Shown here: in pieces, positions 1 to 8,583 of the stretch
Position numbering within the stretch: the stretch's first letter is position 1
How the letters are laid out: each line of letters begins with the position of its first letter
Assembly: GCA_029557965.1 (NCBI GenBank)
Contig: JAKQIM010000048.1
Location: 23,638-87,637 of the forward strand
From: Chloroflexota bacterium
GTDB lineage: Bacteria; Chloroflexota; Anaerolineae; Anaerolineales; UBA4823
Reading direction: 5' to 3'
DNA: 64,000 bases
The notes under the pieces: model-generated
What the model was told of the DNA's origin: nothing
Seen by the model: the letters and a program-made list of their open reading frames with translations, nothing else
Database searches by the model: none
Program-made: the position numbers and the translations under genes

Positions 1-1
1 C

Positions 2-793
2 TACCTGGGCATGCTGTTGGCGGCTGGCGGCTGGCCCACCTGGCCCCAGTTCATCTGGATCACCCTGGCTATGGCGGCCGCCCGCACCCTGGCCATGGGC
101 TTCAACCGCCTGGCCGACCGCGCCATCGATGCCCGCAACCCGCGCACCGCCGGGCGACCACTGGTCACCGGCGCCATTTCAACCCGCACCGCCTGGGCAG
201 GGGTGCTCGCCGCCGCCCTTCTGCTGGCTTTCTCTGCCTGGATGCTCGGCCCCTTGCCCTTTCGCCTCTTGCCCGGCGCGCTGCTCTTCTTGCTGGGCTA
301 CTCCTTCACCAAGCGCTTCACCTGGCTCTCGCACTTCATCCTGGGCTTTACCGATGGCCTGGCTCCGGCTGGGGCCTGGGCCGCGGTGCGCGGCAGCCTC
401 TTCACCCCCGCCGACCTGCCCGCCTGGCTGCTCACCGCCACCGTCACCCTGTGGATCGGCGGCTTTGACCTGATCTACGCCTGCCAGGACATTGAGCCCG
501 ACCGCCGCGACCGTCTCTATTCCATCCCGGCCCGCTTTGGGCCAGCCTTTGCCTTGCGCCTGTCTGCCGTCTGCCACGTTGCCACCGCCTTGCTGCTCGC
601 CGCCCTGGGCTGGGCCATGCACCTGGCCTGGCCTTACTGGTTAGGCGTGCTCATCACCGCGGCCCTGCTCACCTGGGAGCACGCCCTGGTCAAGCCCCAT
701 GACCTTACCAAGATCAACCTGGCCTTCTTCAACATCAATAGCTACATCAGCATCGCCCTCTTTGTGGCCGTTTTAGCTGCCCTGTATTTATAA
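2..793 (+). CDS. UbiA-family prenyltransferase, 5' end missing
   Basis: Membrane aromatic prenyltransferase, probably acting in menaquinone synthesis (4-hydroxybenzoate or futalosine-route type). The frame is open from the window edge, so the N-terminus lies upstream; 264 codons are present including the stop. The two Asp-rich prenyl-diphosphate sites are visible: GFNRLADRAIDARNPRTAGR near residue 35, where Asn-x3-Asp-x3-Asp replaces the usual NDxxDxxxD, and DLIYACQDIEPDRRD near residue 157. Hydrophobic helices fill the rest, as expected for the nine-helix UbiA fold. Family assignment is secure; the exact aromatic substrate cannot be read. A second UbiA-type gene lies at 54598. Confidence 0.9.
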   Translation, partial: YLGMLLAAGGWPTWPQFIWITLAMAAARTLAMGFNRLADRAIDARNPRTAGRPLVTGAISTRTAWAGVLAAALLLAFSAWMLGPLPFRLLPGALLFLLGYSFTKRFTWLSHFILGFTDGLAPAGAWAAVRGSLFTPADLPAWLLTATVTLWIGGFDLIYACQDIEPDRRDRLYSIPARFGPAFALRLSAVCHVATALLLAALGWAMHLAWPYWLGVLITAALLTWEHALVKPHDLTKINLAFFNINSYISIALFVAVLAALYL

Positions 794-926
794 ACAGCAA
801 TCTATCAGCCGCATGGTCTACCTGCGCTGTTTCTCCTGGCGGGCGGAGCTTCCCCCAGTTCTTAATAAGACTATTATTATCTCTAATCGCATATTAACCA
901 AAACATGGTAAAATCCTAATCGTTAG

Positions 927-940
927 TGTGATATTTCACA
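927..940. promoter_or_regulatory. Inverted repeat TGTGA-N4-TCACA upstream of the SDR gene
   Basis: TGTGATATTTCACA has perfect five-base arms around four bases. The half-sites look like Crp or Rex sites, while the 5-4-5 spacing is that of Fnr boxes. It lies just downstream of a possible -10 (TAAAAT, 909-914), about 70 bases before the SDR start, which would suit a repressor. Binding protein unknown; inference from symmetry only. The rest of the 215-base gap 794-1008 is AT-rich with nothing else recognised. Confidence 0.4.
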
Positions 941-1008
941 ATTTAACACCTCTCACCGGTTGAATGGCGAGGGGTGAACAGAGAAAGCTCTTGTAAAGGA
1001 GACTTACC

Positions 1009-1773
1009 ATGCGTTTACAAAATAAAGTTGCGGTCATCACCGGTGCGGCGTCTGGCATGGGACTTGCCATCGCCGAATTATTCGCCCGCGAAGGCGCTCA
1101 GGTTGTAGCGGCGGATTGGAATGCAGAACGGTTGAAAATCGCGGTCGAAAAGATCCAAAAAGATGGCGGCGCCATTATTGGTGTCGAGGGGAATATTGCC
1201 GACCAGGCGGCTGCTGAAGGCCTGGTTGACAAGGCCATCGAGACCTATGGACGGATCGATATCCTGGTCAACAATGCCGGCGTGATGGATTACATGCACG
1301 GCGTGGGCGATATGCCCGACGAAATCTGGCGGCGTGTTTTGGGCATCAACTTAGATGGCCCCATGTTCACCAGCCGCCGGGCTATCCCGCACATGCTCAA
1401 ACAAGGCGGCGGCTCGATCATCAACGTGGCCTCCACAGCCGGCATCAGCGGTGGCGCAGCCGGTGCAGCCTACACCGTCTCAAAACATGGGCTGGTGGGG
1501 CTGACCAAGAACACCGCCTGGATGTATGCCCAGCAGAACATTCGCTGCAATGCCATCGCCGCCGGCGGCACCAAGACCAACATCGGCGAGACCATGCCCC
1601 CCGAGAAGATCTCTCCTGCTGGTTCAGCCCGCGCCCACGCCTTTGCCACCCTCATTCCTGGCTTCTTGGAAGCGGGTGACATTGCCAACCTGGCCCTCTT
1701 CCTGGCCTCAGACGAATCGACCATGATCAATGGCGCCATCATTCCCGCCGACGCCGGCTGGAAAGCCGTGTAA
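1009..1773 (+). CDS. Short-chain dehydrogenase/reductase (SDR)
   Basis: Classical SDR of 254 residues, the usual family length, a cytosolic NAD(P)-dependent alcohol/ketone oxidoreductase. Rossmann motif TGAASGMG at residues 11-18, NNAG at 88-91, catalytic Ser142, Tyr155 and Lys159 (YTVSK). The acidic residue after beta-2 (AADW, Asp36) favours NAD over NADP. The start is supported by AAAGGAG about seven bases upstream. It is monocistronic: own upstream region and a strong hairpin after the stop. Substrate not predictable; annotated relatives are often called glucose or 3-oxoacyl reductases without proof. Confidence 0.92.
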   Translation: MRLQNKVAVITGAASGMGLAIAELFAREGAQVVAADWNAERLKIAVEKIQKDGGAIIGVEGNIADQAAAEGLVDKAIETYGRIDILVNNAGVMDYMHGVGDMPDEIWRRVLGINLDGPMFTSRRAIPHMLKQGGGSIINVASTAGISGGAAGAAYTVSKHGLVGLTKNTAWMYAQQNIRCNAIAAGGTKTNIGETMPPEKISPAGSARAHAFATLIPGFLEAGDIANLALFLASDESTMINGAIIPADAGWKAV

Positions 1774-1784
1774 GCGAAACATGC

Positions 1785-1823
1785 GGGGTGTGAACAGGTA
1801 GTTTCACTACCTGTTCACACCCC
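1785..1823 (+). terminator. Perfect 17-bp hairpin after the SDR gene
   Basis: Arms 1785-1801 and 1807-1823 pair over all 17 bases around a five-base loop (TTTCA). There is no T-run behind it, so it may act as an RNA 3' end stabiliser or a terminator of the long-stem type seen several times in this window. Confidence 0.65.
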
Positions 1824-2046
1824 AAACCCCTTAATTGCCGTATAATTGAATACAAACTTGGTGCTGGCAGTCAACGCCACTCAAAATTACTGGCAGATGG
1901 GCGACGAGATTGGATTTGTTAAGTGCTTCCCTGACCTAGATAGCCTCCTATGCCCACCGGTGAACGGCCAGGCAGCACCCTGGTGGGTGCTGTTCTTCAG
2001 CAGGTAAGGCAAGCCGCCATCAACTGGCTGTGAGCAAAGCAATGAT
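1824..2046 (+). other. Intergenic stretch with a -10 box and a possible 48-residue ORF
   Basis: TATAAT at 1841-1846 is followed by a GTG-started frame, 1861-2007, of 48 codons. No ribosome site precedes it and the product is not recognisable, so it may be chance. A hairpin with eight-base arms (1973-1980 and 1985-1992, CAGCACCC) overlaps the end of that frame. This segment could simply be the leader of the reductase at 2047. Confidence 0.3.
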
Positions 2047-2448
2047 ATGACCCTTAAACAAGCCATCCGCGATCGTGTCCGAGTCTTCAACAAGCATGTT
2101 ACCAATAAGCTCCTGATCCACATTGCAGGGAAAAGCTTTGGCCATTTTGCCATCTTGGGCCACACCGGGCGCAAGACTGGCAAGCGCTACCAGATCCCCA
2201 TCATCGCCGAGCCAAGCGGGCAGGGGTTTGTCATTGCGCTGACCTATGGCAAAAAGGTAGATTGGTGCGCCAATGTACTGGCCCATGGGGGCTGCACATT
2301 ACGATGGAAGAACCAGGAATATACCCTGACCCAGCCGGAATTCATTGATCCAGAGATCGCACTGCAAGCCTTTCCACCGTTCATCAGGCGGGCGCTGCGC
2401 GTCGCCAAGACCGAGGATTTCTTGAGGCTACAGAAACTTCTATCCTGA
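2047..2448 (+). CDS. DDN-like nitroreductase family protein (deazaflavin type)
   Basis: 133-residue protein of the DUF385/nitroreductase family, whose characterised members use F420 (Mycobacterium DDN) or other flavins with a split beta-barrel fold. The family signature HTGRKTGKRYQIPI sits at residues 38-51, followed by the strand FVIALTYG and the motif WCANVLAHGG (residues 77-86), corresponding to the W-x-N-L-x-A-N-P region of relatives. Residues for F420 contact cannot be confirmed by eye. No clear ribosome site precedes the ATG. Function is probably reduction of a quinone or xenobiotic; the substrate is unknown. Confidence 0.8.
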   Translation: MTLKQAIRDRVRVFNKHVTNKLLIHIAGKSFGHFAILGHTGRKTGKRYQIPIIAEPSGQGFVIALTYGKKVDWCANVLAHGGCTLRWKNQEYTLTQPEFIDPEIALQAFPPFIRRALRVAKTEDFLRLQKLLS

Positions 2449-2507
2449 CGGGTAGAAAATTGCCAGGTATTTCCCAAAAATCATAACGCCATTGATAGGA
2501 TGGAACA

Positions 2508-3107
2508 ATGTCTACGCTCATCACACGCGCCCACGACCGCCTGCTCGTTGCCCGCCACATCCTGACCCAGCTTGAGCTCATCCAACAATGGAACGCCTTC
2601 GGTAAACCCGTGCTGGTGGGTGCTGCCGCCTACGGCCTGCTGGTGGCCCCCGATATCGACCTCGAGATATACTGTGACGAGCTGCACATCGAAGACGGCT
2701 TTGAGGTGCTGCGCGCCTGTGCCCTCAACCCGCACGTGCACAGTGCCCGCTTTTCAAACCAACTTCACGGCCCCGATATGGGCCTTTATTGGCAATTACG
2801 CTACCTGGATGAGGACGGGCTGAACTGGAAGATCGATATGTGGTCTGTACACAGCGACCACCCCGGGCCCACTTCTGCCGCCCTGGTCGAGCCGCTGCGG
2901 CGCGCCCTGACCCCCGAAACCCGCCAGGCCATCCTGGAGATCAAAGAACAAGCCCTGCTGGATACCACCCTGCACTGCCCATCCATCCACATCTACCGCG
3001 CCGTGCTCGATGACGGTGTGCGCAGCCTGGAGCAGTTCAAAACCTGGCTCACCCGCCACCCCCCAGATGGGCTGACGGATTGGAAGCCAGGCCCGCCAAA
3101 CAGATAA
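2508..3107 (+). CDS. Nucleotidyltransferase-like protein
   Basis: 199 residues, soluble, no known family name. The segment VGAAAYGLLVAPDIDLEIYC (residues 37-56) resembles the G[GS]-x(7-13)-DxD signature of the polymerase-beta nucleotidyltransferase fold, and WKIDMW near 108 could supply the third acidic residue. This suggests an aminoglycoside- or MNT-type nucleotidyltransferase, though the Gly-Ser is replaced by Gly-Ala. The sequence TAGGATGGAACA just before ATG can be read as a weak ribosome site or as a -10 box. It is followed 12 bases later by the HXXEE gene, so the two are probably co-transcribed. Confidence 0.5.
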   Translation: MSTLITRAHDRLLVARHILTQLELIQQWNAFGKPVLVGAAAYGLLVAPDIDLEIYCDELHIEDGFEVLRACALNPHVHSARFSNQLHGPDMGLYWQLRYLDEDGLNWKIDMWSVHSDHPGPTSAALVEPLRRALTPETRQAILEIKEQALLDTTLHCPSIHIYRAVLDDGVRSLEQFKTWLTRHPPDGLTDWKPGPPNR

Positions 3108-3119
3108 AGGAAATACGGC

Positions 3120-3674
3120 ATGCCCTTTGATACCACCACCCTCATCTGGCTTTTCCCAATCGCCTTCATCCTGCATGATTTCGAGGAGATCATCTTCTTC
3201 GAACCCTGGTTGAAGAAGAATGCCACCACCATCATGGGCCGCCTGCACAACCGGGTCCCCGCCTTTTTTGAAAAGCAGCTCCAGGCCATTGTCACCAAAT
3301 CCACCCCTCAATTTGCCCTGCCCATCAGCCTCATCTTCACCCTCACCAGCCTTGCCTCCTTCCTGGCCGCGCAGTACGCCCAGTATTCCATCTTCCTGGC
3401 CGCCGTCAGCCTGTTTTTCTTGCACGGCTTCATGCACCTCGGCCAGGCCATCTTCATGCGCAGGTATATCCCTGCCGTCATTACCTCGCTCCTCATCGTC
3501 ATCCCCTATGGATTTCTGGTTCTTGGGCGCTTCCTGTCTGACGGCCTGGTGGATTACCCCGCCCTGTTGATCTACGCCCTCATCGGCTTGCTTGCCATGA
3601 TCCCCTTCATCCTGGTCATGCACCGGCTAGGCGAGGGCATCTACCACAGATTGCTCAATTTCCTGGTGCGCTGA
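3120..3674 (+). CDS. HXXEE-domain membrane protein
   Basis: 184-residue membrane protein with about five or six hydrophobic segments. The first helix ends in HDFEE (residues 19-23), the signature for which the HXXEE family (PF13787) is named; in that family the His and two Glu are thought to lie in the membrane, possibly binding a metal. The function is unknown. AAAGGA lies about eight bases before ATG. It sits between the nucleotidyltransferase-like gene and the ComB-like gene with gaps of 12 and 6 bases, so the three appear to form one transcript. Confidence 0.85.
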   Translation: MPFDTTTLIWLFPIAFILHDFEEIIFFEPWLKKNATTIMGRLHNRVPAFFEKQLQAIVTKSTPQFALPISLIFTLTSLASFLAAQYAQYSIFLAAVSLFFLHGFMHLGQAIFMRRYIPAVITSLLIVIPYGFLVLGRFLSDGLVDYPALLIYALIGLLAMIPFILVMHRLGEGIYHRLLNFLVR

Positions 3675-3680
3675 ACGGCC

Positions 3681-4370
3681 ATGGAATTCGAGCGCGCCTC
3701 CTTAGCTACCTGCGGAACCGCCTCCGGGATCGTCGTTGCCATCGACGTGTTGCGCGCTTTCTCCACCGCGGCCTACGCCTTTGGGGCCGGTGCGCAGAGC
3801 ATCCTGCTCACCGGCAGCGTGGAAGAAGCCCTGGCCCTCAAACAGCGCTTCCCGCATGCCCTGCTGATGGGCGAAGTGAACGGCCTGCCCATCCCCGGCT
3901 TCGACTTTGGCAACTCGCCCACCCTCATTGCCCGGCAAGATCTGCACGCACGGCAGCTCATCCAGCGCACCAGCGCCGGCACCCAAGGCATTGTGCGCAG
4001 CCAGAACGCCGGCCTCCTCCTCGCCAGCAGCCTGTGCTGTGCCGGTGCCACTGCCAAATGGATCAGGTGGCACGCCGCCCAACATGCCTGCCTGACCTTC
4101 GTCATCACCGGCCAAAGGCCGCCCGCCTGGGGTGATGAGGACGCTGCCTGCGCCGACTATATCGAGGCCTTGCTCAAGGGCCAGCAGCCTGATACGGCCG
4201 CCATCATCCAACGCGTGCGCAGCTCTCCTGCCGGGCAGGTATTCATGAATGAAGACGAGCCTGATTTCCCGGCCTCTGATCTAGAGCACTGCCTCGCCAT
4301 CGACCGCTTTGACTTTGCCATGCAGGTCGAAAAAAGAGACGGGCTGATGGTCATGAAACCCGTACTGTGA
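3681..4370 (+). CDS. 2-phosphosulfolactate phosphatase family protein (ComB-like)
   Basis: 229 residues matching the ComB fold: IDVLRAFSTAAYA (residues 22-34), MGEVNGLPIPGFDFGNSP (63-80), a TSAGTQG loop (97-103) and GDEDAACADYIEALL (150-164). The family hydrolyses 2-phosphosulfolactate with Mg2+ in coenzyme M synthesis, but homologues are common in bacteria with no coenzyme M, where the substrate is unknown. No other coenzyme M gene is present here, so the name should be read as fold only. It closes a short transcript beginning at 2508; a promoter for the next gene follows directly. Confidence 0.85.
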   Translation: MEFERASLATCGTASGIVVAIDVLRAFSTAAYAFGAGAQSILLTGSVEEALALKQRFPHALLMGEVNGLPIPGFDFGNSPTLIARQDLHARQLIQRTSAGTQGIVRSQNAGLLLASSLCCAGATAKWIRWHAAQHACLTFVITGQRPPAWGDEDAACADYIEALLKGQQPDTAAIIQRVRSSPAGQVFMNEDEPDFPASDLEHCLAIDRFDFAMQVEKRDGLMVMKPVL

Positions 4371-4399
4371 TCACCCTATCTATACCGCCATCTGCCTCA

Positions 4400-4429
4400 T
4401 TACAGAATAGTTTTAAAAGCGGCTATAAT
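4400..4429 (+). promoter_or_regulatory. Promoter before the 4447 gene
   Basis: TTACAG (4400-4405), 18 bases, TATAAT (4424-4429). The -10 is a perfect match and lies 17 bases from the ATG, giving a leader of about ten bases that still holds AGGAA. Confidence 0.6.
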
Positions 4430-4446
4430 GATGCTCAGGAAATGCT

Positions 4447-4860
4447 ATGTTCAATAAACTAAAATCCCAAATCGTAGTCCATGTTACCCCCGAGGCCTTC
4501 ACCTTCTCGATGCAGGAGAACTCGGTCAGCCTGCCCACCCGCCTCTACGTATCCCTGGGCGATAAACCCAAGATCATCGCCATTGGACAGCCCCCCACGG
4601 GCCGCCAGAAACATGAAGAAGTGGCCCTGTTCAGCGATCAACCGGACTCCCCGGCGGAAGACGGCAAGTTTGAATACCTGAAGCGTTTCATCGAATACGG
4701 CATCCGGCAGGTCATGCCGCGCGCATCTCTGCCGGTGATGCTGCCCCGCGTGCTGATCCAGGGCATCGAGACGTTAGAGCCGGTCTTGCATGGCTATCAA
4801 AAGGACCTGCTGAAAATGGCCACCATCCTGGCCGATGTGGACAGCGTATCCTTCGGCTGA
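4447..4860 (+). CDS. Conserved-looking hypothetical protein
   Basis: 137-residue soluble protein with no signal or membrane segment. I do not recognise a family. It starts with a strand-rich stretch (IVVHVTPEAFTFSM) and later has an ISxxxP-like hydrophobic segment, LPVMLPRVLIQGIETLEPVLHG split by short breaks. It has its own promoter and is separated by only 17 bases from the alpha/beta hydrolase, which suggests joint expression. Base composition matches its neighbours. No function is proposed. Confidence 0.65.
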   Translation: MFNKLKSQIVVHVTPEAFTFSMQENSVSLPTRLYVSLGDKPKIIAIGQPPTGRQKHEEVALFSDQPDSPAEDGKFEYLKRFIEYGIRQVMPRASLPVMLPRVLIQGIETLEPVLHGYQKDLLKMATILADVDSVSFG

Positions 4861-4877
4861 TCAAAGGAAAAACCACC

Positions 4878-5744
4878 ATGCAAGCCAGGCGCATCCGAAC
4901 CAACCACATCGCATTGCAGGTCCAGGACTACCCTCACCCCGGCGAGGCCATCATCTTCCTGCATTTCAGCGGCACCAACTTGATGATGTGGCAGCGCGCC
5001 CTGCCCTATTTCAGGGAGTGCTACCGTCTGCTCCTGGTTGACCTGCGCGGGCACGGCAAGTCTGACCGGCCGCCGGCCGGCTACCAAATCGACGAGATGG
5101 CGCGGGACGTGCTGGGTGTCATGCAGTCTCTCGGCCTCGAGCAGGCCCACATCGTGGGCAGCTCGCTGGGCGCCGAAGTGGGCCTCAGCCTGGCTGCCAA
5201 TTACCCCGAAAAAGTACGCTCCCTGGTCTGCGAAGGCGCCCTGTGCAGCGAATACGGCCCCTACAGCGCCTGGGAGGGCACACAGGAAGAATTCGAGGCC
5301 CACGTGGCTCGCGAGCTGGCGCAGATGCAGACCGCCCCAGAGCCAACCTTCCCCTCCATCGAGTCCCTGGTCGAGAATCGCCGCCAGGTCTTCGAAAAGT
5401 ACGGCTGGTGGAATGAGTATATCGAGGCCGCCGTGCGCTACGGCGCTTACCAGGCAGCAGACGGTCAATACACCAAAGGCTTTGCAAAGCAAGCCATGCT
5501 GAGCTACATGCAAAGCTATTTTCACTGCCGCTTCGAGGATTACTACCCCAAAGTGCAGTGCCCTCTATTGATCTTGCTCGGCGAGCTAGAAAACCCGCGT
5601 GAGATGGCTGCCATAGAGAGCCTGTGCGCCTTAGCCGCCCAAGGCCAGATCACCGTGCTCCCCGGCTGGGAACATCCCTACGGCTGGCTGCTCGACCCAC
5701 AGCCGGCCTGCCAGGCAGTGTTGAAATTTTTTAGGGAACGTTAA
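4878..5744 (+). CDS. Alpha/beta-fold hydrolase
   Basis: 288-residue soluble hydrolase. The nucleophile elbow is VGSSLG with Ser96 as the probable nucleophile; LLLVDLRGHGKSDRP (residues 51-65) is the strand-4 signature, and the catalytic His is in GWEHPYGW near residue 270. The usual HG oxyanion motif reads HFSGTN here (29-34). The acid is probably the Glu/Asp region after LLGELE. AAAGGAAAAACC precedes the ATG. It could be an esterase, lactonase or C-C hydrolase; sequence does not decide. Cap-domain helices lie at about residues 125-215. Confidence 0.88.
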   Translation: MQARRIRTNHIALQVQDYPHPGEAIIFLHFSGTNLMMWQRALPYFRECYRLLLVDLRGHGKSDRPPAGYQIDEMARDVLGVMQSLGLEQAHIVGSSLGAEVGLSLAANYPEKVRSLVCEGALCSEYGPYSAWEGTQEEFEAHVARELAQMQTAPEPTFPSIESLVENRRQVFEKYGWWNEYIEAAVRYGAYQAADGQYTKGFAKQAMLSYMQSYFHCRFEDYYPKVQCPLLILLGELENPREMAAIESLCALAAQGQITVLPGWEHPYGWLLDPQPACQAVLKFFRER

Positions 5745-5745
5745 T

Positions 5746-6273
5746 GTGCAAAAGCTAAAGAAGTTTCTCCGCAATGTATGGAGAGGCGTCGATGTCGCGA
5801 TGGCATTGATTTCGCCCATGATGATCATTGTGTTCATTATATGCGTACTCGAGCTGTTTTATCGCGGCGGAGAACATTTTCGTTTGGTTGACCAGTTGGA
5901 ACAGATCGGTCAGGTTACCACCGCCACCATTCAACATCTAGACATACACGGTAAGACGGCGTTAATTCAATTTAGCAATCACGAGGGCAAACCAGAACAC
6001 GGCTACCTGGAGTTAAAGTACTACGCCAGGCGGGTAGTAGCAGGATTGACCGTTGGCAGTGAAGTACGCATCCGCTATCTGCCAGAACCGTATGGAAATC
6101 GCCCCGTCCTGGAGGAGCATTTCCGCCAATTACGTTTTCACTGGACATTTACGGGTGAATATGGCGTCCTAGCCTTGATCTGTTGGGCCTGGATGGTCAT
6201 CCATCCAGAGTTTCTTTATATCGGATACACCAGGGATTTTTCCAGTATCTTTAAGATGGAACTGCATCAATGA
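5746..6273 (+). CDS. DUF3592-like membrane protein
   Basis: 175 residues, GTG start immediately after the hydrolase stop. A hydrophobic helix near 18-42 (ALISPMMIIVFIICVLELFY), then an extracytoplasmic domain of beta strands, then a second helix near 140-158. The central part, with a GQVTTATI strand, a short loop and VAGLTVGSEVRIRYLPEPYGNR, is the DUF3592 pattern. Function unknown; members often sit in membrane-protein pairs. The stop overlaps the ATG of the next gene by four bases, so the two are translationally coupled. Confidence 0.65.
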   Translation: MQKLKKFLRNVWRGVDVAMALISPMMIIVFIICVLELFYRGGEHFRLVDQLEQIGQVTTATIQHLDIHGKTALIQFSNHEGKPEHGYLELKYYARRVVAGLTVGSEVRIRYLPEPYGNRPVLEEHFRQLRFHWTFTGEYGVLALICWAWMVIHPEFLYIGYTRDFSSIFKMELHQ

Positions 6274-7145
6274 CGGTATCCACCTTCATTGCATTTCTCT
6301 ACGGCATGTTTTTAGAAGTAGCCTGGCTCTGGGATCAGGCTCAGGGGAAAAAATTTTTTCCTTGGCAGCGCACCCCTGAAGGTTGGCAGCGCATCCCCAT
6401 GCGCAAGCTGCAATGGGCGGTTGTGGTCCTGGGCCTAGGAGCAGCGGCATTGATCGGCATCCTGGAATTCCTGGGGGTGAGCGGCGCATCGGCCGATATC
6501 AGCCAGCCCATCCCCTTTATGCTCTATACCGCCATTGGGCTGTTTGTATTTGGCGCAGGGGTTATCTGGGATGGGCTGCTGCCGCGCGTAAACGAGATTA
6601 CCATATTGGGAGTGCAGTTGATCGTCATGCTGGGGCTGGTGATCAGCGGCGGCAGACCCAATCCCTGGGCAACAACTTTTGTATTGATCGTTCCAGCCGG
6701 GGTGATGCTGTACCTGGTAGCGCGCAAGCAACCGCCAGGGATGGCGACCAAGGCAATCATTTATTTGTGGTACACGTTTTCTCTGATCTTGATGTTATAC
6801 CAGAGCGGCTTTGGAGAAATGATATCTCGAAACACCTTCAGCCTGCCAGAAGCATTTGTATTGGGTACCACGTTCATCTTTTTTCTACTCCACGCCCTGT
6901 TCGCCATCCGCTTTTTCATCATCGTTTCATCCCTGATCTTGCCGCGCAACCGCAGGTTCCTGCCCATCATGATATCTCGCCTATTCAGCGATGAGCAAAT
7001 CCCAATCAGGCGTTTTATCCTCTTGTTGGCGATCGTATCGGGGGTGATCGCCCTGAATGCCTGGATAGGATTGATAGACACTTATTTGTTCGTGAGCTTG
7101 AGTGTGATGATCGGAACACAAGTTCTTTTCCAGGCAAAGCAGTAA
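6270..7145 (+). CDS. Multi-pass membrane protein of unknown function
   Basis: 291 residues with about eight predicted transmembrane helices and short loops. ATGA overlap with the preceding DUF3592-like gene (stop at 6271-6273) argues for a two-protein membrane unit. No recognised motif; the only longer soluble part is residues 22-45 (AQGKKFFPWQRTPEGWQR). Slightly lower GC than the genes around it. A weak hairpin (AAGGGG at 7153, CCCCTT at 7174) lies after the stop. Confidence 0.7.
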   Translation: MTVSTFIAFLYGMFLEVAWLWDQAQGKKFFPWQRTPEGWQRIPMRKLQWAVVVLGLGAAALIGILEFLGVSGASADISQPIPFMLYTAIGLFVFGAGVIWDGLLPRVNEITILGVQLIVMLGLVISGGRPNPWATTFVLIVPAGVMLYLVARKQPPGMATKAIIYLWYTFSLILMLYQSGFGEMISRNTFSLPEAFVLGTTFIFFLLHALFAIRFFIIVSSLILPRNRRFLPIMISRLFSDEQIPIRRFILLLAIVSGVIALNAWIGLIDTYLFVSLSVMIGTQVLFQAKQ

Positions 7146-7220
7146 TACCTGCAAGGGGCCAGGCCTCTCACAACCCCTTACTGAATCCAGGTACAATTGG
7201 CCTATAAAAAAGGAACAATT

Positions 7221-7751
7221 TTGAAAAACCATACCGCCCTACTCATCATCGATGTTCAACTCGGCATGTTCGAAGAAAGCGACCCGGTCTACAATGGTGA
7301 AGCTTTGATCAACACCCTTCAGGATCTCATCGGCCGGGCGCGTGCCGCCGGCATCCCGGTCATCTTCGTCCAGCATGATGGACAGGGCGACCAGCCCCTG
7401 CGCCCCGACCTGCCCGGCTGGCCCATCCACCCTGCCATCCAACCTGGCCCCGCCGAGTTGGTCGTCCACAAGCACGATCCCGACTCGTTCCAAGAAACCA
7501 GCCTGCAGCAAGAATTGGATGCCTTGGGCATCAAAAACCTGGTTGTTGCCGGCATCCAGACCGAATTTTGCGTCGACACCACCTGCCGCCGCGCTTACAG
7601 CCTGGGCTATAAGGTGACCCTGGTGCAAGATGCACACACCACCTGGCACAATGAACACCTCCAGGCGTCCCAGATCATCGCCCACCACAACCTGACCCTG
7701 GGCAACTGGTTCGTCTCGCTCAAGCCGGCCAACGGAATCCAATTTGAATAA
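7221..7751 (+). CDS. Isochorismatase-family cysteine hydrolase
   Basis: 176 residues from a TTG start chosen because AGGA (7211-7214) is placed six bases upstream; the frame could begin earlier at 7197. The family triad is visible: Asp11 (LLIIDVQ), Lys84 (VVHKHDPDSF) and Cys117 (GIQTEFCVDTTC). Such enzymes include nicotinamidases, N-carbamoylsarcosine amidase-like and isochorismatase proteins; Cys plus Asp-Lys favours an amidase rather than true isochorismatase. The next gene begins one base after its stop, so it is co-transcribed with the methyltransferase and Nudix genes. Confidence 0.9.
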   Translation: MKNHTALLIIDVQLGMFEESDPVYNGEALINTLQDLIGRARAAGIPVIFVQHDGQGDQPLRPDLPGWPIHPAIQPGPAELVVHKHDPDSFQETSLQQELDALGIKNLVVAGIQTEFCVDTTCRRAYSLGYKVTLVQDAHTTWHNEHLQASQIIAHHNLTLGNWFVSLKPANGIQFE

Positions 7752-7752
7752 G

Positions 7753-8583
7753 ATGACTTCTTCCTACCAACCCCAATCTGTGGCCCAATACTTCAATGAA
7801 TTTGGCTCGGGCGAATGGGAGCGCCTGGTGCGCAGCCCTACCGATGAGGTCAGCTTACACATCCACACCCATTACCTGGGCAAACACATCACCCCCGGCA
7901 TGCAGGTGCTGGAGGTGGGCGCCGGGGCAGGGCGTTTCACCCAGGTGCTGGCAGGGCTGGGCGCCCGCATCCTGGTGGGCGACATTTCACCCGTCCAGCT
8001 CGACCTGAACCGCAAATTTGCCGCCGAATACGGCTTTGATAAAGCCGTCGTGGCCTGGCAGCAGCTTGACATCTGCGACCTCTCCTGCTTTGCGCCCGCC
8101 GCCTTCGATGCGGTGGTGGCTTACGGCGGCCCATTCAGCTATGTGCTGGACCAGAAGGATGTTGCCCTGGCGGAATGCCTGCGGGTGCTCAAGCCCGGCG
8201 GACTGCTTTTGTTGAGTGTTATGTCGCTGTGGGGCAGTGCCGCCCGCTTCTTGGAGGGCACCCTGCAGGTGCCGCCCGAATTCAACCAGCAGATCACTGC
8301 CACTGGCGACCTCACCGCTGCCACCCTCCCCGGGCGGCACGGCAATTTCATGCACCTGTTCCGCGCTCGCGAGCTGCGCACCTGGCTGGAAAATGCCGGC
8401 CTGGAGGTACTCGACCTCTCGGCAGCCAACTGCATCTCGCTGACCTGGAACGAAAAACTCTCCACCATCCGCCAGGACCCTGAAAAATGGAACGAACTCT
8501 TGCGCATGGAATTGGATGCCGGCGCCGACGAGGGCTGCTGGGGCCTGGGCACCCATATGATCGCTGTAGCCCGCAATGGATGA
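7753..8583 (+). CDS. Class I SAM-dependent methyltransferase
   Basis: 276 residues from the ATG at 7753 (an in-frame TTG at 7744 would add three residues inside the previous gene). Motif I VLEVGAGAGRFTQ at about residues 55-67 binds SAM; motif II ends ILVGDISP, and the post-motif LRVLKPGGLLLLSV is typical of methyltransferase 11/25 types. Substrate unknown. It overlaps the Nudix gene by eight bases at its 3' end. Confidence 0.9.
   Translation: MTSSYQPQSVAQYFNEFGSGEWERLVRSPTDEVSLHIHTHYLGKHITPGMQVLEVGAGAGRFTQVLAGLGARILVGDISPVQLDLNRKFAAEYGFDKAVVAWQQLDICDLSCFAPAAFDAVVAYGGPFSYVLDQKDVALAECLRVLKPGGLLLLSVMSLWGSAARFLEGTLQVPPEFNQQITATGDLTAATLPGRHGNFMHLFRARELRTWLENAGLEVLDLSAANCISLTWNEKLSTIRQDPEKWNELLRMELDAGADEGCWGLGTHMIAVARNG

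Noticed and set aside
1861..2007. Small protein gene of 48 codons
   Set aside because: GTG start without a ribosome site and no recognisable product; kept only as a note under the intergenic stretch.
3681..4370. Coenzyme M biosynthesis
   Set aside because: ComB homologues are widespread in bacteria that lack coenzyme M; no comA, comC or comDE is seen.
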